From assembly GCF_000006565.2 (NCBI RefSeq), contig NC_031470.1, positions 1,118,954-1,182,953 on the forward strand: a DNA stretch of 64,000 nt, written 5' to 3'. Shown here piece after piece: positions 23,601-36,000 of the stretch (position 1 is the first letter of the stretch; each line of letters opens with the position of its first letter). Both the position numbers and the translations under genes were made by a program. Under the pieces are notes generated by a model, which saw only the letters and a program-made list of their open reading frames with translations, made no database searches and had not been told where the DNA came from. Source of the DNA: Toxoplasma gondii ME49. Lineage: Eukaryota > Apicomplexa > Conoidasida > Eucoccidiorida > Sarcocystidae.

Positions 23601-25596
23601 AACCACGCACAGACCTTGTCTGGCTGAAGGGTCAGCGGTTGGACGCGTTTCGATTTCGTGCCGACTGTGTTTTTGTAGCATGTGTATTACCTGTACAGTA
23701 CCCGGCTTGCTCACTTGGATCCCTTATACCGTAATATAGTTTCGTAAAGCGGTGGGGCAAACACAGGTCGAGTTTCCGTCTGTCTCTTTCTGTGCAGCTT
23801 CTGGAGAAAATCCAAGAAGGACTTGCCTTCCGTGAGCGAACGGACGAGGCACAAGTTACCATGGTGCACTGCGCGTCTTCTACAGGCGAACTCGAGCCCG
23901 ACGGTTTGAGCGCTGCTGTGCCCCACCTTCTGTCCTGTTCAGCGTTGTCTCTACGAGACTCCTCTCCTGTGCCTTCCTACTTGCCCTCTCGTGAAAAAGC
24001 TTCGATACTTCACGGTGAGACGGCTGTTGCCACGTGGAGAGACACAGTAGCCGTGGCGGAAGCCGCGGCTCTCTTGTTTTTCAGACTCCCAAGGGCCCCA
24101 GACGCTTCGCTCTCCGACACAGATATCGACCTTCTACGGCTGCTTTCATCCTGGAGTTCGTTGGCGTTCAAGGCCTGCTTCCTGAGTGCTTGCCAGCGAG
24201 GTGACTACGATCGAATGGCCGCAGCAGCCGCCTGGAGGGCGCGCTGCTTCCTGCAAATGAGAGAGTGGGACGACGTAAGCTTGAGTACAAGAGCAGATGC
24301 AAGAGTAACATTACCCCCGGTGCAGGCTCTACGGGTCTAGGCTAGGCGGCAAAATAAAAGACTTCGGCAGAGATCCGGAGGTGCTGTAGAAGTCGGATAA
24401 AAGGACACCGACTCAGGAAGCCCCACGCTGATGCCTGCCACGTGGCGGACTCCATTATCTTCACCCGATTTGTATCAATCGATGCCTTTCCTAGCAATGG
24501 TTTGCGATCGCAGCGAAGGTATTGGGATGCCCATCTGAAACGGCCGACCCCGGACAAATGCTAGGAAGGGCATCAAAACCACAGACAGGCACCGTGAGCG
24601 TTATTGAGCGCATCTCGATTCCTGTGCATTCACAGAACTCCTGAACGCTTTTGTTTCATGCTCGTTTTCGCAGGCTGTCCGCGAGTCCACTCAGGCACTC
24701 GCGATCGATCTATGGACCCCAGCAGAGGTCTTTGCTTCGCCGCCTCCGTGTTTTCTCTCTACATCACTGAACGGTCGTTCTAACAAGAGTTCTGCGTTAG
24801 GTGGTTGCCGCTCAGAGAAATCCGGATCTCAGGCGGGACTCCCTTTACTTTGTGAGTTAAAAGGAAACTGTTCCTTGCAGGAAGCATGGGGAAAGTCCTT
24901 GAGTCATGGGGTCACAGGGGTTACGGGGGTATTGCGTCCGTATGTGCCACACATGTGCAGGATCGCGCATGTGGCGCATTGCGAGTGACGCTTGCGCTGA
25001 GGCTTGGCCCTTGCCCAGTCAACTTCCTGGCACTCGCGTCTGGCGCCTGTGTGTGTCTGGCCTTGCCTTCAGCGCTCTTCAGCCCGTTGCACATTCGCGC
25101 TGCCGCGCACGCCCTGTCTGGTCGTGGGCAGGAGGCCGCAGCAGACTTCGCGTTGTCGCGCTACCTCATGAGGCTGCCCAGTCTGGAGGCCCACCTTTCC
25201 GTTCACCCGGGAAGTGTCGGCAACGAAGACGCGCGAAACGGCAAACCCGAGAACACCGGACACTGCACTACTGAGGCGGGGATGTCGCAAACGCGAAAAA
25301 CAGCTAAAGAAAGGTCGACTGGGTCTGGCGAAGAAGCAAAAGCGGCGGTGTTCCCAGGCGAATCCTACATACACGAAGCAGAGACCGTGACAGAGGAAAG
25401 AACCGCGAGTGAAGGAGTGCACCCAGAGAAAGAGTGTCTTGGAGGTGAAGCGGGTGCGGGGAAAAGTACTCAAACGATGGGGAAGCGGCTGCTGAACCCG
25501 CGCGAACCGGCTGTGAGGTGGGACCGGACACCGGCAGAGAAAGCAAGACTAAAAAGCAGAATGGAGAACCGAAGGCGCGTGATCTTCAGCTTCTGA
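20696..25596 (+). CDS. Tetratricopeptide-repeat-like protein
   Basis: Six-exon model: 20696-20841, 21429-22058, 22494-23502, 23798-24274, 24674-24851 and 25019-25596. Phases agree throughout (2, 2, 0, 0, 1), giving 1005 residues. The start is in an A-rich context (cagaaaaaATGCCG). The N-terminus reads as a classic TPR helix pair: GDEARRLQDWGEAESLYCAA, then AAIYARRAALLLDASS. Further TPR-like helices are ARWHAARALKLNPR (about 245-258), the VYTELKVLRMRCSLLSGR region (about 497-540), FKACFLSACQRGDYDRMAAA (about 715-740) and HIRAAAHALSGRGQEAAADF (about 835-855). They are separated by Ser/Glu-rich inserts, and a basic tail ends the protein. TPRs normally scaffold protein complexes; the partner is unknown. 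Exon 2 has an internal donor-like GTGAGT at 21526, so part of its low-complexity middle could be an unrecognised intron. The gene is divergent from CSE1 and convergent with the giant gene. Confidence 0.7.
21011..21036. repeat. (TA)n microsatellite
   Basis: Perfect TA tract in intron 1 of the TPR-like gene. Confidence 0.95.
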
Positions 25597-27001
25597 GAAA
25601 GAGGAGACCCTAGAAGGCTTGTGGTTCTCTTCCCATCGAGAACATGATGACATGTGTACGCCACGAAAATGTGTCGACGTAGGAAAGAGGCGTTTTAGGG
25701 ACAAAGTGTAGATATGCGGGCCTCTTCCCTGGGAACGTGCCGCTTGGCGCTTTGCAGGTCCGCGGATGCACGCCGACGTGCAAGCACGCAGGTGTGCAAA
25801 ATCTGGACTTTATCACCCGAATGTGTAAAGTAAAAAGCAGCGCTCCATACGGGGTGCTGGATGGCCACTGCAGCTTGTTTAGCTAAGAACTCCGCGGACC
25901 ACGCGAGGCATCCGCCACTGTACAAAAACTCGTCCACGTTTTCGTGTGGATCTAAGATCTGCAGACACTGCACGACATGATAGTTCCTACAGTGTCGCAC
26001 ATTTCGGTTTTGCGTTATCTCGTGAAGCAATCTAGCAGCTGCATGTTGAATCGCCAATACAAATGACGGAGCCATTGATGATGAGTGCGGGACGGAACCG
26101 CAGTCAACGCTGCACGCATCGATAAGAGCTCTCGGTGCGGAGACACCGGCTCTGACAAGAGTGTCACGACGCAGAGGGATTCGCCCCAAGCCCTGACGTG
26201 CTCTGGGCTCTGTACGCCTCCAGTGTGCGTCACTAACCAGAACGGAATACATCTACACAGAGAACACTGAAAAGGCAAATGAGCACACATCTCGGCCTCA
26301 CACTGACACTGCCTTCTTACGTACCCTCTTACGAGTTATCATGCGATTGAAATTACATCCTCTGCTTTCTGGCATACTTTCCTTGAGTTCATTGTCCGCC
26401 TAAGTTTGCCAGACAGTCTGTGGTTTGTGCGAAACAGTAAGAGGGTTTTAGGCAGCGCCAGCACAACGCAAGTCACAAACTGTGAGTCTCGAGCGTGTGC
26501 GCACGACTAAAAGTGGTAGCATTTCCTCGTTTACGTGCAAAGCCGCGCGACCTATTTGGGAAACGCGAAGCAGTACATGGCTGCAACAAAACAGCAGAGT
26601 TTGCGAACGCAAGCTGGGGACAGTAAGGGCCTGCGATTTCAAATGGGTGACAATTCGATGTCATGCGCTTCCGGTTCGAAGTCAACAAAAACCAAAGGCG
26701 CTACAAGTACAGCTGACTCGGACTGCGCCGCAAAATCGAACATGCTCCACAACCAGAAAAAAATTCGGAGAACAAAGCGATGAGCTCATAGAACGCCCGC
26801 ACGAGAAACTCCACAGGGACTCCCATCACGACATGAAAAGAAACAAGCAGACTCCACCCAGATATGCTTGTTTCTCAAGGGGACAATGCTGCCACGTACA
26901 CCGAGAACCCTCAGAGGCTAGTCTTGTCCATGGGGACGCGCGGAGCCCGCAGGCTCGAAGACAATCGCCTTCAGGGGTTAACGCCCTTACCGCCTCTCAG
27001 T
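25597..27001. other. Convergent intergenic region (two 3' ends)
   Basis: The TPR-like gene (plus) and the giant gene (minus) converge here, so the stretch should contain both 3' UTRs. A 185-codon open frame on the minus strand (25695-26252) has no splice-supported neighbours, no recognisable motif and no plausible initiation context. I do not call it. Confidence 0.5.
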
Positions 27002-30000
27002 TTATCGTGGAGGCGGCATGCCTTGAGGTGGCTGGGACAGATGCTGTCGCATCTGTTGTTGGAGAAGCATTTGTCTCTGCTGGAGAGCCTGTTGCTGAGC
27101 GCGCTGTTGCTGAAGCTGCTGAAGTTGCTGAGACTGGAGTTGCGGCTGTCCTCCAGAAGGTAGCATTTGCCGCTCCTGCAGCAATTGTTGTCTCTGCACT
27201 TGCTGCTGCAGCTGCTGGAGATGATCAAGTTGCAGCCTGTGCTGCAGCACGGATTGCCCCTGCCCTCCCGTGCTTCCGCTAACGAGTCCTTCACTGCCTC
27301 CACTTCCTCCCATGGCGGTTGGAGACCCAGAAGGCAAATCCGGCGCCCCCCCGGAAGACGCCGGCCTCATGCCGGGCGACTGCTGCGACGCCTGGTGCGA
27401 ATGAAGTAGCTGCTGCTGAAGAAGCTGCTGGTGCCGCTGGTGCTGCAAGTGCTGCTGCAGCTGTTGCTGATGGTGGTGGAGCTGCTGCTGGAGAAGCAAC
27501 TGGGTAGCTGCCGCAACAGCTGAAGGCGAGCCGCCTCCGCCCCCTTCGTGTTGACTCGTGCTGTGGGCAGACAGAGCCCCAGCGCCGGGGCGCGAGCTGC
27601 CTCCGACGCCTCTGTCGGCTGCGGAAACACTTCCAACGCCTCCGCGTTGGAGCGCCTGGCCCTGTTCGGAGTGCGCGAGGGCAGAATGAGAGAAGACAGC
27701 CCCTTGGCCTCCTGATCCATACACGCCAGCGCCTCCGCCGACACCACCAGGAAGGCCTAGGGAATGCGATCCATGCTGGGAAAGGGAAGTTGGCGTGACC
27801 GGACCTGAGCCTGTCACTTGACCAGGCGGCACCGAAGTTCGCGATTTCTTCTTCGGCCTTCCTAACGCGCCCCCGCGCGGGCCTCGCTTCGGGCCTAGTG
27901 CCCCTCCGAGACCGCTGTCGTCCCCATCGTGCAGGCTTGCCCTGTCGGCGTCACTGTCCACTCCGGGAGTGCCAGCAGCCGCCGCTCCAACACGACCCTG
28001 AAGCGGATGGTGGCCGGGCTTCCCTGAGAAAACCTGGGAGGCACTTCCCCCTGCCAGATGTCTCAGGAGCTGCTGCTGGTGAAGCGCGGCAACGGCGGCC
28101 GCAGCCGACGACGCGCCGCCTCCAGTCCCACCTACTCCGGAGAGAAGCGACTGGGCAAGCGAGAGACTTGCTGGCGACGGCGTCGGACCATGTGGGAGAG
28201 CGGTATTTTCGGGGCTGCGGCTGTGCGACTGTTGCAAATGCAGAAGCTGCTGCTGTTGCTGCTGGTGTTGAGCCGCCACAGCAGCCAAGGCAGCCCCCCA
28301 GCCTGTCTGAGACGAGAGGGAACTCTGAAGTTGCTTCGCGCCGTCCCTCGACCTTTCTGCTTGCTGCTGCTGTTCTAGCAGTGTCACTTCCTCCAGGCGC
28401 TGGGAGAGCTCCTGGAACAGCGGGACACTTGATGCCTGGACAGGCAAGTTCTCGGCTTCCCGCAGAAGCCCACGAATGGCCTCAATGTTCAACGGGTGCT
28501 GCTGAAGCTGCTGAAGCAGCTGCAACTGCTGGAGTAACTGTGGAGCCGCCTGCTGTCGCCGCTGAAGAAGCAAGTGCAGCTGAACTTGGTGCAGCGCTGC
28601 TTCCGCGTTCGCTCGCCAAGACAGCAGAGACGCCACGCCGGCCTCGACAGCTGAAAGTGCTGGCAGGGCAACGGGCAAAGATGCTGCCTCTGTCACCTGC
28701 AGCACAACGAACACACCCGAATCGACCAGCAAATACCAAAGCATAATCAAGGTATCTCACGAATATATTCATCTCCTTGTCGGATGGCAACCTAAACCCT
28801 AGATAGCGCTCCCAGATCCCCGAAGTGGGTTAACCCTCCGATAGTTGTTTCCAGTATCCCCCGGAGAGTGTCAATGCCATCGATTTAAAAAGTGTTGAAT
28901 CGAAATGTGGCTCCGGAAAGCAATACTCTGCCTTACATCTCAGACAAAAATCGACAGCTGACGTAGGAGGCGCGACGGAACGTTCACACCGAAAACCGAG
29001 ACGCCATACACCCAAGTGCCGGTACTCCCGCACCTCTGCCGTAAAGCCATCCGGTGCACCAGCCTCAGTCTGGCTGTGCCCAACACTTCAATTTGGCTCC
29101 TAACGCGAAGGCAACAGCGAGACCGGCGATCTTTTTCTCTTGCCTCAACACCCCTTCCGCTTTTCGTCATTCTCGGTACAACTGCCCTGGAAATGCCTGG
29201 ACACACGAGGTATGTACTGGCTCCACGCGATGAAAGAATATGTGGCTTACCAGAGCATGGAGGGCTTGCACCGAGGGGAGTTTGAGTTCGTTGTTTGCAA
29301 CCATTTGCAAATGCTGCTCGCATCGTCGGACGGCATCGTTTTCCTTGAAGATCCAGTCGACTCTTTCAACGCGGATTCCTATGCTCTCTGCTTCGTCCAG
29401 CAACTCATCCCACTGAGCCATGGTGAGCTTTTCGGGTTTCGTTTCCTTTGTGCGTTCCTTGTCTCCCCGCTCGCTTGCACGGCTTGCTGTCTGGCATCCA
29501 GCCGCCTCCGGCATTGTAGGCGTGTCGACCGTGTCAGCTTTTGCTGGCTGTGCCGCTGGCGCCTTTGTGCTTCGAGACTCCTGTCCTGCAAGATTCGGCT
29601 GCTTGTCTCCTTGCCTGGCGATCTCGGCGTCTGCTCCGCTGTTGCCTGGCGACGGCGTCCCTGACTGCTCTGTCCCTCGTTCTGTGCGTTCTGCGTCACC
29701 ATGTTTCGGCGAGTTCTCTGAACCTGGCCCAGACCGCGTTGAGCAATGACCATCGACCAGAGCTGCGGCCTCGCTCTTTGGGAGCACAATCGGGGGGAGA
29801 GACGAAACAATTTGCAGGCTCCGAAGTTTCTTCTCGAAAGCCATGGCACGATCCAAAGTGGAGCGGAGAAGACAGCTGAGGACCTTGCCCTGCTCAACAA
29901 AGACCCGCACACTACCTCGAATGGGCAGAGGCTTCTCCACCTCCCCATCCCGTCGGTGCCCCTCTGGCTCTCTGCCACAGACTGCCTTTGAAGATGCCTC

Positions 30001-33000
30001 TACGTTCCGCGGAGACGCCCGGCCGCTGGAGGCCAGAAGTGTGTCGCGCTCCTCGTTTTCGGTTGAGTTTGCCGCGACACCTGCAGCCGTCGCATCCGGC
30101 TGAGATGCTGGCTGACCGCCTGGCATGGCATCGGGGTCCTCGACTTTCACAGCAGACTGAGCCGGCTGCTGTTCATTCTTCTCCGACGCCGAAGACGTTT
30201 CGTCGCGCTTCTTCTTTATCTCGGCTCGTTTCTTGCAGCGCTCCAGGCACTTGCTTGTTAACGGGCCGTACACCTGAATCATGCGCCACAAGTGGTAAAC
30301 GGGCCTTTGAATAAGTGGAACTGGAGGGGCCGCGACTGGCTTCTGCACCTGGCTGTTCTCTCCCCCAGTTCCGTCTGGCTCGCCGACTTGCCCCTCGCGG
30401 CTCTCAGGTGGCTGGCCCTCTGCCGTCGTGCTTTGAGGCGGAAGAGCTGGCGTTCTTGGCGAGCAAGGCTCCTCAGAGGCTATTCCTTCTCCCTTGCTCG
30501 GCAGAGACGCGCGACGCTTTCTTCGACTCTGCAATCGGTGAAAGCGAATCGACGCGACAAGGAGGGACGCCTCGCGGAACCATGCACTGCACGCGACCAG
30601 ATGGTGGAAGAATTCCTCGCCTTCGAGTCCTGTAATTCCTGCGTTGAAGAGCTGCTGCTCAAGTTTCAGCCATTCCACGTGTCGCTTCTCGAGGAGACAA
30701 AGGGCTTCCCTGTCGCCACATGGGAGCCGCACTTGCTGGGCTACGCCCGCCTCAGAGTGGCCCCCGACGCGCGCTGCCCACATTCTCCTCCGAGCAGCAA
30801 CCAGCGCATCCAGGCTCTTCCAGGCCTCCTCTTCCTTGTTCGCCTCTCCGTGGGCAGACCTCTGAAGCCCTCCAGTTGGTCCTGATGCCACAGAGCCATC
30901 GCGGTCCTCTGCAGCTCTTGCAAAGCCTTGCGCTGTCTTGGCGGCGTCACTGGGCGTATGCACCGGAGGCTCCGCGTCACGGGATTCCGAGGATGACGCG
31001 GCCATTGCCTCTTCGTTACTTCTCTCCGGCGATCGCTCTCCGCCAACACCGTTCCGTGACTCCTGGCTCGCCGGAGACATCGCGCCTCCAGTTACATGTG
31101 CAGCCCCTCGATCTCCTGACTCTTCCTGCCCAGTCTTTGCCTCTGTCTCTTTGGCCTGTTTTTCTACGTCTTGTGCTTCGGACAAACGCTCATCTTCTTC
31201 TTCTTTCTCTATTTCAGCGAGGGCCTCCTGCAGCCGTGCCTGTAGGGCCATGCCTTCCGTTAGCAGAGTCTGTGCTTTGCACAAATAGGGGACCGACACA
31301 GCTCTGTGGGGGCGAGCGTCGGAAAGCCAGAGCTTCAGAGCAGCAAACGACACACAAGGCCACTCTGAGGCACCGTGGGCACTCTGATTAGCTGGAGCAG
31401 AAGACGACTCCACCGGCTTCCCGAGAGTGCCTCCAGACGGGGCCGCGCAGAAACTGTCTGAGGCGCCCGTAGGTCCAGCTGACGTCGCGGGCACAGGCGA
31501 CGCCTTTGGAGGGAGAGGCGCGCTGGCTGGCCGTGTAGCTGCACCCGCATGGGCTGTTCGGCGTCTTTGAGGCAGGATGTCCGCAACAAGCCTGAGAGAA
31601 CACAAAGAGGAAAACACCAGTGAAAACGCGAATGAAGCTGAAAATGGCAGGAAGGGGGGCGCGCCGGCGAAGACCATGATGCGAGAGCAAAGACATAAAC
31701 TAAAGGGGAGGGACGGCGCAGTGACTGCTCAAAGCATGTGCGCACTCTGGGAAAGACGGAGCTTGTCAGCGTCTACCTAGTGCCTCAGTACCACACGCCT
31801 ACAGCTGCATGCGAGTGAGAACCACGGCCAGGGCCCTTCAGACGGCCCTCTCTTCAGACTCTTCCCTCGGTGAGATATTAAACGACTAGCGACTTCTCTT
31901 CTAAAAAGCCGATACCCGCAGCCTTAGAACACACACATATATATATAAGAACGGACGCTTGGTCAAAGATGAAACGATATGGGTGCCTTGTCCCTATCCC
32001 ACGTACATGCACCTTCTGGCGGTTGCCTCAGACGAAGGGAAAGCTCTAGCACGAGGCAGTTCCACTACAGATATAATCACATCGCCGTTACGCTTTGTGA
32101 GAAAGAAATCAAGACAGACACGACACCAATGGAGAACTCGTGAGTCTTGTTTTCTTACTTCAGGGCGCTGTTCCATTTGTAGAGTTGGTCAAGGAGCAGG
32201 TCGAGTTCGTGTACCTCTGCCACCCGTCCAATGCCAATGAACATTCCGACGCACAGCATCAAGGAGAGCCCTTGGATCTCTGGGACGCGTCCCCAGTCGA
32301 GGCCGCGCATGCCCTTTCTTAGGTGTCCTAGGCCATTCGGCAGAATGATTTCGATGACAGTCCTTCTCCCGTCTTCTGCCCGAGACGCGAGAAGCTCAGC
32401 CCCGTCCTTCTCGTCTCCACTGCCCCGGTCGTCGTATCCTCGTCCACTATTTCCCGAGGTCGCGACAGGCATCAGGACCGAACCCCGCGGCCGTGGCCGC
32501 TTGGTGCCTGGCGACACGCTGTCCTGACCTAGGCTTCCTTCTTCGTGTTCCGATACCGCACGGGAGCCCGCGTCTCCTCCAAATGCGATGCCGCCTCCCG
32601 TGTCTGGGTCCTGGTCCCCCGCCACTCTCCGGCTCGCTTCCCAACTATCCGCCGCGAAATGCGCCACGTTTCCGCGTTCCTCTCGTTCTTCCTCGTCTCT
32701 GTCGTCTGCGCTGTCTGCTTCCTGGTGGACAATCAGCCGGCCCAAGAGACGGTTCTCGACCTCGGAAAACAACCGCGCTCTCTCGAGTCTCAAGCCAGGG
32801 TCCTCCTGCTCCGCACTTCTATCTCCGGTCGTTCCGCCAGCCAAGGAGCCGCCAGGTCCCCGCCCGCCTGCCAGACGGTGGGCAGCATGACCTCGGCGTC
32901 CTCTGCCGCGCCGCGCTGAGCTGTTCGCGGGGACTGCTTTCCCGCTAGGCCCACGAACACGGCCTAGGACGTCAACGCCCAAAGCCGCCAACTGACTGGT

Positions 33001-36000
33001 TCCGGTCGGCCCGCGTTTCCCGCGTCCTGGACCTCCCATTCGCTTTGCAGGTCTGGCGCCCGCTGCAGAGACAGATAGACGGTGCGCCGCGCCGGCCGGG
33101 TCCAGGAGAGACACCTGCCAGCTGGATGGGCCTCCCTGGGTTGTGAAGCCCGTGCCATCTTCAAGGAACCAGAACGCGTTCAGAGCGCCGCCAGAAGCCC
33201 CGGCAAGAGACGCGTCGAAGTCACTTGTACTGGCGCCAGGGATGGTTGTCTGCGAGGCCGCAAAGAACCCACTGTTTTGCGTGGCCGACAAGGCGCCCAG
33301 TTGGGTCCCCCCATACTGTCCGAAGGCGCCGGGCAAGCGGCCTCCGCGGGACACTCCTCTTGCTTTCCGGCCCTGAAGCTTCGTCCCTCGCCGATCCAGA
33401 TGAAGCATCTGCCGTGCAGACGGCGCCTTTATCGCTCCTGTCCGACTCCGAGTCGTCCTTGTCGAAGGCGCCATAGCTGCCTTTTGCTTCTTTTGGGGAG
33501 CGTTGGGATGGCGAGGGGTCGTATCAGAGCCTTCAGGTAGTTCCCCGGATTCTTCTTCATCTTTGTCGTCCGCTCTGTCGTCTTCTTCGTCTTTGTCTTC
33601 TTGCTCCATTTTCACGTCACTGGCGTCAGGCGCGGCGAGGCCACTCTCATTCGGCACAGGTTTGCCCTGGTCGTCTGTCTCTGCATTTGTCTGCGGAGCG
33701 GCACTGTACCGAGTTTCTTGCTCTTCGCCATGCTTCGAGAAGACCGACCAAGAACCGGGTTCCGCCGACCGTTTTCCCGTACCGTCCGTCTCCTGCCCAT
33801 CCTGCCCTTCTGTCATTTCAGCGTTCCTACCTCCTCGGGCTTCCTCTGATTCTCCGAGAAGACATTCTCCCTCTGCGCCCTCAGCCACGGATGCGAACCG
33901 TTCCTTTTTCTCAGCGCCGTTCTGAGCGTCTTCGACACTTTTTTTTGCGAGTTCTCCTCCGTTCCGCTTGGCGTCCGTGGCTCCACTCCACTGCTCTTCC
34001 ACCTTCGTCTCTCTTTCTAACTCCAGTCTGCTTGTGAGTGCTTCAGCGTCGCGAGGTGTCTCTACTGACTCAGCCTCTCCGTCTGCCTTTTCATTCTCGG
34101 TAGGCTCTCTCGCTGGCCAGTCAGACGCGCCCCTGCTGCCGTCCTGCGGCTGTGCCTTGATGCCGTTATCGTCATCTCTTTCACATCCATCGTTTTCCCC
34201 TCCATCTTCCGCCGTCCTCTCTACGTCCACGTCAAGTGCCACGTCTTCCTCTCCCGGTTTTCTCCTTTGTGTTTCCGAACACTGGTGCTCGCCGGCTTCC
34301 TCGTTCTCGCACCCTGGTGCAGGCAAGAGAGCCTTCAGGTGTCTCTCCCGTTCGGCTATCCGCCTGAAGGCGCCGACGTCGGCAAGCGTGCTCTGCTTTG
34401 TCGGCAGTGAAAGCAGGAACGTGTGGTAGTCGGACAGCCACAGACGAAGGAGACACAGCCTCTGCTGGAGAATGCGGCGCTCGCGCAACTGGATACCTCG
34501 CAGTGGCCACCCAGACGCAGTCTTAAGCAGACGATGCACCTGAGAGGAACGCACAAATGTAGACAACACTCCAGCGTATATTTACAACCCAGTCTGTATA
34601 TTTATCTCTCTATATATGAAACCTCGTGGCAAGATGAATCTATATGCGTATACAAGCATCGTTGGGTCTCTCTGTATTGATCGCACCTACACAAACAGCT
34701 GATGCACAGGAAGTAGTTTGTGAAGATGGTGGAGGCTCAGAAGAGTTTCCTCGAGAGTCCGTGTGGCTGTATTATTCTGCCAACGTGCTCGATTCCCTTT
34801 CGTTATTCCTTACGCGTCTGAACGAGGGCATTCTCCGTGTTCCATCAGAATCCATGGCGATGCGCAGTGTTTCGGTGAAGGTGAGGAAGAAGAATTCCAG
34901 CGCTGTTTCGGAGAACGACCCGGTTCTAACGATGCAGCACGGGCACCGCCAACCAACAGAGAAGCTGCACCCAAAGAAATCTTCGTCCTCCCTTCCGCCC
35001 TTAAAGAAGTCGCGCTCTCCCGCGCCGGCTGCCGGCTCCAGAGGTCCTACTGAGATCCTTTGCATATCCTCGGTCTCGTGTCGTGCTCTTTCGAACTCAT
35101 CGTCTCCCACCTCTTGTCCGCGGCGAAGTCTCGACCCGTCGCCGTCTGTGCCGCCAGTGCCCGGCGTACTGGCCCGGAAGGCGCCAGCCGAGGGCGACTT
35201 CAGGCCCACGCCGGTGGCTTGATCGGCGAAAACGCTGGTCGGGCCTTCCGCCCCCGCGCCCAAGCTGTCGTGGCCTGGGTCTCTCATCGCCTGCTGCTGT
35301 CTGGCAAGCTTCTCAACGCATGCAACGTGGAACGCCCTGGAGCACTCGACGCAGCGAATCCAGGAGCGGCCAGCAGCAATTCCCTCGGCGCCTTCTCGGG
35401 CGAGTTCGTCGTCGAGGTCGGCAGCTGTCCCCGCACAGACTGACGCTGCAGACACCGCAGCTGCTCGGGGCACGGTAGGCGGCCGGGCGCACACCAGACA
35501 GACCTCAGGGGAGGTCGCATGCAACAGCGCAGACGCCTCCTCCACATAGATGAAAGCGCGCTGAATCGGCGACAGAGTGGGGTGCGGGAAGGTCTGGATC
35601 AGGAATTTGTCCTGCGGAGACTCGCTTGCCGCTGTGTCAATTCGGGAGCCCGAGACACCGTAGGCCCCGGTTCCTGACACCTTTGGCGTGGTACAGGACG
35701 GTGACAAACTTGTCGCGTTCTCGTCCACCGACTGCCCATTCGAGAGGCGCTGCTGACTGAAACGTTGGCAGTCGTGCGAGGAAGGCGAGAACGACCGTGC
35801 AGCCCGTCGCCGCCGAGAGCGAAGGGACGAGGAACCATGAAGCATGGAAGCCTCCCCGTCGTCGACTGCGTCTTCGCGCTGCTCACCTGAAGCTTCAAGA
35901 GTGTCGAAGTCGTTGGCGGGCTTCCCAGGACGCGGCAAAACCGTGCCGTCGGTGGCGAGAACCAGTCCCGGGGATCTGATGGGTACAGAGGCCTGAGTGG

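Noticed and set aside
25695..26252. 185-codon minus-strand frame in the convergent intergenic region
   Set aside because: No initiation context, motif or neighbour exon; it lies where two 3' UTRs are expected.
26482..28746. Plus-strand frames opposite the Gln-rich exon (26482-27282, 27898-28746)
   Set aside because: CTG-rich antisense of CAG tracts gives artificial Leu/Ala-rich open frames.
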